Below the pieces are notes generated by a model that made no database searches, was not told the origin of the DNA, and saw only the letters and a list, made by a program, of their open reading frames with translations. Below are positions 59,521 to 64,000 of a stretch of DNA of 64,000 nt, in pieces (position 1 is the stretch's first letter; the number at the start of each line of letters is the position of its first letter). Source of the DNA: Zygnema cylindricum (Eukaryota > Streptophyta > Zygnematophyceae > Zygnematales > Zygnemataceae); assembly GCA_037447655.1 (NCBI GenBank), contig JBBHKE010001577.1:297545-361544 (forward strand), written 5' to 3'. A program made the position numbers and the translations under genes.

Positions 59521-59975
59521 AACAATTTGGCATCTTCTTATTCATGTGAAGACGCTTGACGGCGTCCAAATTTGAGGAATTTTCATTTCTCTTTTGTCAA
59601 ATTCCCCTAACTTCGGAGAACAATATAGATTCCCGGACGAACTTGTTCGTAGCATTTTCGAGTTATTTTGCAGAAACGCTTTTATTACAGACCAAGCTAT
59701 AGATAAATAAAAACAACTGCTTTTTACTGACATATATAAAGCAGGTCAGTCGTCAGCTACAAGTTTAAACCTATTTGAATGTCACGTTGTCAATTTTAAA
59801 TCCAAATATTGAGGCTTTTTTAGATCCATCTTTACAAGCTCCAGTATTTTTTCCTTCCCCCTTCTTTTTACCATCGCATGATCAAGCTTATTACCACATA
59901 AGGTGTGAACAGCATCGTTTTATCTCCCGAAAACTAATCCCTCTCTCTATCCTCACAGTAGCACTCGTGTTCAAC
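59521..59975. promoter_or_regulatory. Divergent promoter region, DTWD2 / Asterix
   Basis: The 455 bp between the two start codons must hold both promoters and 5' UTRs. No assignable core motif was seen. The short spacing suggests a shared bidirectional promoter, by inference. Confidence 0.5.
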
Positions 59976-61758
59976 ATGCCTCAGACACCGCCTGCTGTTC
60001 TCAAAAAAGTCCCTAGTAGCAGCAAAAGCTTAAACCCTAATGATCCTCGAATGCCCGAGGCTGCTCGTAAGTATGTGCCTCCTGTTCTGAAGCCTGAGGA
60101 GCAACCATTTGACTTTGCGAGCATGTTCTCGATCATGGCTGGTCTTATCGGCGTCATGCTTCGGGTAAGCGATTATTGCAGAAACACTTCTTCAGCTCCT
60201 AGATGAGTTTGCATTTGATTAGGCATCTTTAGGAGAGAGAGTCCTATATAATCAAACCATACATATGACCTAAAATTTCTGAGTCATCACTCACTGGTCA
60301 GCAGCTACATCGTCCAGGTTTCACTTTCAAAACTAATTTTATGGTATATTGCCTTACTTGCGATGAATAGGTGCAAAATGGTAGAAAACCTCCACAGGAG
60401 TTATGGTTTGCTTGGAATCATATATTATTTGCTTTTTTTTTGGGCTGAATGGTTTTAGCTTGTTATTAGATCATTTACGGATACTCATTTTTTAGAAGTA
60501 AAGTTTTCATTCCTAATTCTATTCAATTTCCGAGCTTTCAAACTATTGCCGAACACCTTCCAGAAGAAGGTGTCCGGTTGGAAGTTGATGTTCTATAATG
60601 TTCTATTCTTCCGGTTGATTTTTTCAAGTGATTGAGAATGGAGCTGATCAAACTCCTAAGAATGTACTGTTTTGAGGCTTGAATAGCGCTGTCTTACTTT
60701 TCTAGCATGGAAAACTATAACGTTGTAGAAGTTGAACTAGTAAAAAATTTATCCTATGGCCCTATCCTTTCGTTTCCAAGAAAAATGATACGTGCAGGTA
60801 GGAGGTTGTTCAGCTTTTGCGGTCTTTATTTGAATGTCCAGCAATGTTGTGTGGAGTTTCAATTGAAAAATTCCTTACTCTCTATGAAAAATGTTTCATC
60901 GCCTGACCAACATTTATAAGGTTTCGCCCAAAGTTGACAATAGCTAACAATAGCTTTTTTGTCTAGGAGTTTCTTATGTCTATTCTATTGAAGGTAGGGC
61001 TAATGGACTGCATGTTTGGATATGTGGGGCTTGCAGCAAAAGGCAGGCTCGTGGATATCTCTAATTTTTGCTGCGCAAGCTCTAGCAAATATGCGCAATC
61101 CGGAAAATGACTTGAAGCAAATAGTTTGTGCTCTCACGTAAGACGATAATCACCCTGCTCTATTGTTTGAGACATATGACTTTCACTTGCTGCCTGGCAT
61201 TGATTTTCCACAGTAGGAGATGTTCATCCTGCTTTATTTGTATCAACACAAATTTATGTTTGCTGTGATGCTGGTCATGGAAGATCCTGTTTCTGTTAAG
61301 ATGGTAACCAAGCTTCTTGTTTTCAAGCAAAGAATGCTGAAAGGTTTTTTCCTTTTTTTGGAAAGCAGTACACATTTCCAAGAGCTTTGCATTCAGTTTG
61401 CGTCAAATAGTGTGCACTTAGGACGTCTTGAATGGAGCAGCAATTGAATGTATCATTTTATTGAGAGAAACAGCAGTCACTGTCCTCTATTTTTTTGGAA
61501 GAAGATCTTTTGAGCATTCAATAATATGTTGTTGCATTATTATAAGTGAGAACACTGCTCGAAAGTATTGCTGGTTCAGATACTTCTGGTGTTTTAGTGA
61601 AATTCAAGCCTTTTCTGGGAAAGTTCGGTTATCAGTAATTTGGACAGAAGGGTTGTCTTTTTGCATTAACTGTTGATGGGAGAACTTTTCATTGGGCCAG
61701 GTTTGCTGTTATGGGGATTATCACCAACTATTTCGGGCCACAACCTATTCAACGCTAA
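59976..61758 (+). CDS. Protein Asterix (PAT complex subunit, WDR83OS family)
   Basis: Three exons: 59976-60164, 61037-61137 and 61701-61758, phase-consistent, 115 aa. The plant-type N-terminus is present (NDPRMPEAARKYVPPVLKPE), followed by three membrane segments: FASMFSIMAGLIGVML, SWISLIFAAQALANM and FAVMGIITNYF. ANMRNPENDLKQIVCALT lies between the second and third. In animals Asterix pairs with CCDC47 in the ER PAT complex, which shields polar transmembrane segments of multi-pass proteins during insertion; the plant protein is a clear homologue. Intron 1 is about 870 nt. It is divergent from the DTW gene. Confidence 0.93.
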
Positions 61759-62814
61759 TTGTTGTAGAGGATGTAACATCATTTACCTAAGGCTTTGAAA
61801 AACTATCACATGTGACATTTATTATACTGTTCTCGCATGTGGTGGGATATCACTGTTTAGCAACAGCGATCATAATAAAAAAAATCCTTGCTTTTCAGGT
61901 TTTAACTGTTATAAAGCGATTTGGAGTTATTGCTGAATACGAAAGAATATGGAAATGGCATTTATTGTTTGTTTCAGATACGTTAAGTTTTTTGCAAAAG
62001 AGAAAGCCTCCAAAGACGTTGCCAGAGGTTCGCATTATTAACTAGGATGGTTGGTCTGGTGTAGTCTTGTTGTCTTTTAAGGATTTTTAGGGTTTTTTAG
62101 GGTTTTTTAGGGTATGTTAGTTTGTTGGAGCATGAGCAATTGTGCTTTAGTCTTCGAAGTCAAATTGATAATTTGACTCTCTTAGGTTTTTTGAGGCACT
62201 TTCTAGACTTAAGGCAGTCACAGGCGATCTTCCAGTTTGGAGAGGTTCTACAGCAAATAGACAAAAAAAAAAAAAATGAGAGGGGGGAAGGAGAGAGAGG
62301 GGGTGGGATTGTCCAAATTAGTAGTCCATAAGAGTCCCGGGTTCAATGAATGTATGGCTTTCATGTGAATAATAACGAAATTTATCGAGCTCCTATCTTT
62401 AGTTGTCAGTCACATGTTTGTATCACCTACTTGACTTTTTTTTTTCTTGACAATGTTTTGGTTTGCTTGGTACTATTTCACGCCTATAATTAACGGCGTC
62501 CCCATTCTGTCATAAGTTTATTGTGCATTATTATGCTAATAGTTACAATGTGGTAATTTTTGTGTGTTCCATAAAATGTGTAGATGTGTTGTATTTTTTT
62601 CGATCCAAATCATCGCAGGATTTGTGTAATGACAAATATAGTGACAATATTAGGAAATCAAATTCTTATCGCCAGTTTCAAATGAATATCTTGATGTGAA
62701 CGTGACTCAACAAAACCATCTTAATGTGAATATTTCGAAAAAAAAGGGTCATATCACGGTATACTGGAAAGCATCATGCATGCATTATCAGAAATCATTT
62801 AAAAGTCAAATAAC
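61759..62814. other. Asterix 3' flank and spacer
   Basis: No gene supported. 62084-62112 contains three TTTTTTAGGG-like units resembling plant telomere repeats. 62260-62310 is A- then GA-rich. Confidence 0.4.
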
Positions 62815-64000
62815 AGGATTAGACTTTATTAAGAAAGCAGGATGGTAAACCATCCGAGCAAATGGAAACAGAAAAAGAAAAACAAAAACGAAACCGAAAA
62901 ACCGAATGTGGGTGGGAGCAAACTAAAAGGGAAAAAAAACAGTGCATAAGAAACTAACACACAAACAAGGAAAGCCAAGCCAAATTGAAACAATCAATAA
63001 GCACAAAGGGGACAACAAATTAGTGTTGCCAAAATAATAATTACCTAACTAAGCCTCAACAGAGATAAAGAAGTATTAAAAGCAACCCCTTAAATCCCCG
63101 AGGCTCGTCGAAGCACGCTGAGGGTGTTTTGGAATGCGTAAACGATCCATAACAGCAATAGAGGATCGAAGGAGGATAGACGCTTTCACTGTGAAGCCAC
63201 GGATAATTGCGGATGAAAAAAGGGAGGGAGGGAGGGAGGGAGGGAGGGACACGTCGACGATCCATAGCTGCAATAGAAGATCCAAGGAGGATAGAAGCCT
63301 GCACTCATTGTAGGGCCACCGATAAACGTTGACGGTAAAAAGAAGTAAGTACTGAAACAGAAGGGCTCCCAGGTCCCCGCCGCTCGAACGAACACCGACC
63401 ACAAGCACGGAGGAACTCGTCCAAAGCCACACCCAAACAACCAAATATCTCAACCGCCATCGGAATGAAACCATCCATAACATCGCTATGGGCATAATCA
63501 CGCTCCTTCCTCCTAGCCGCGTCATGTGCGGCCACACCCACATGTCGAGCTGCCTCAATGACAACTGTATTAGAGGTAGGGTTCGCAAAAACAACGCCAC
63601 CAAATGTATGACGCGCACCATCAAGTAATTCAATGTCAATCCGACGGGAAGGAATAATGTGGGAAACTTCCCGACGGACAAAATATCCCCCCTCGGAAGC
63701 GATAGTAGCAATGGTGTCTCGAATCGTGTCATGCGCCTGAATCAACTCGCCCCCGTGGGAGCAACGAAGCAAATGAACGCCGTCGGGCTCAAGAACGTGG
63801 TCACATGAGCAAACAAGAGAGCCAAGCAAAGGTGGGTGAGGGAGGCCAAGCCGAAACCTAAGGGTCGTGGTGAATTGAGCCGGGGTGAATCGGAGGGTAG
63901 ATAAGATAGGGATAGCCAATAGCCAAGCTCCGGAACCAGGTCCACCACAGGAAAGAAAGCGTGCACGCAAAGAATCAGAAGGAAGCGCCTCGAGAAGCTC
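62815..64000 (-). mobile_element. LINE-like retrotransposon copy B (runs off the window)
   Basis: The best-preserved copy. A minus-strand frame of about 220 codons to 63305 has HLLRCSHGGELIQAHDTIRD, RREVSHIIPSRRIDIELLDG, KERDYAH and FIPMAVEIFGCLGVALDEFL. The upstream part of the element lies beyond 64000. At its 3' side a unit of about 110 bp is present twice (about 63125-63220 and 63250-63345), separated by (GGGA)n. The 3' end has CGGATGGTTTACCATCCTGC. The pattern of C...C...HGG plus a nuclease-like E/D region fits the C-terminal domain of LINE-type ORF2 proteins. Confidence 0.75.
63221..63249 (+). repeat. (GGGA)n microsatellite
   Basis: Seven GGGA units lying between the two 3' units of LINE-like copy B. 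Confidence 0.9.

Noticed and set aside
62330-62345. GGTTCAATG resembling a tRNA T-arm
   Set aside because: No acceptor stem, D-arm or anticodon arm nearby; no tRNA found in the window.

Overview
The window is eukaryotic nuclear DNA from a green plant. The genes have many short GT-AG introns, and the Asterix, UBLCP1 and PTP1-type proteins carry plant-type sequence. I cannot resolve the lineage: the element mix and AT-rich gaps would fit an early-diverging land plant, but that is a guess. All gene models come from reading splice sites and reading frames by eye. Exon phases were checked arithmetically for the models given with full exon lists.

Layout. 0-3.7 kb: repeat debris (GA-rich tract, 62-64 bp tandem repeats, hAT-like fragment, MITE). 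3.7-6.9 kb (-): UBLCP1, a nuclear proteasome phosphatase with a MITE or MITE-like remnant in three of its introns. 8.6-12.4 kb (-): an unrecognised gene divergent from NOC3. 10.0-14.8 kb is duplicated in direct orientation at 16.1-20.9 kb. The duplicated block holds the 5' ends of both the unrecognised gene and NOC3 plus the shared promoter, so each gene keeps one full and one truncated 5' end. The 1.3 kb between the copies is GA/CT low-complexity DNA carrying two coding pieces of ALG7/DPAGT1. 20.1-27.0 kb (+): NOC3, 14 exons, 925 codons.

29.3-32.7 kb: two decayed LINE-like copies in opposite orientation. 33.4-38.2 kb (-): a large charged protein of unknown function (about 1351 aa). 39.8-48.5 kb: a transposon graveyard with PIF/Harbinger-like non-autonomous elements, an internally deleted Ty1/copia element nested in a LINE-like copy, and a hAT-like element nested in tandem LINE-like 3' units.

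49.6-55.3 kb (+): a PTP1-type tyrosine phosphatase (9 exons, 390 aa) with MITEs in three introns. 57.8-59.5 kb (-): DTWD2-type tRNA aminocarboxypropyltransferase, divergent (455 bp) from Asterix (59.98-61.76 kb, +), a subunit of the ER PAT membrane-protein chaperone complex. 62.8 kb to the end: another LINE-like copy running off the edge.

The host genes are unrelated housekeeping genes (proteasome regulation, ribosome assembly, MAPK dephosphorylation, tRNA modification, ER membrane-protein folding) and do not form a pathway. The notable biology is structural: the divergent-promoter duplication, gene-fragment capture in purine-rich filler, and repeated MITE occupation of introns.
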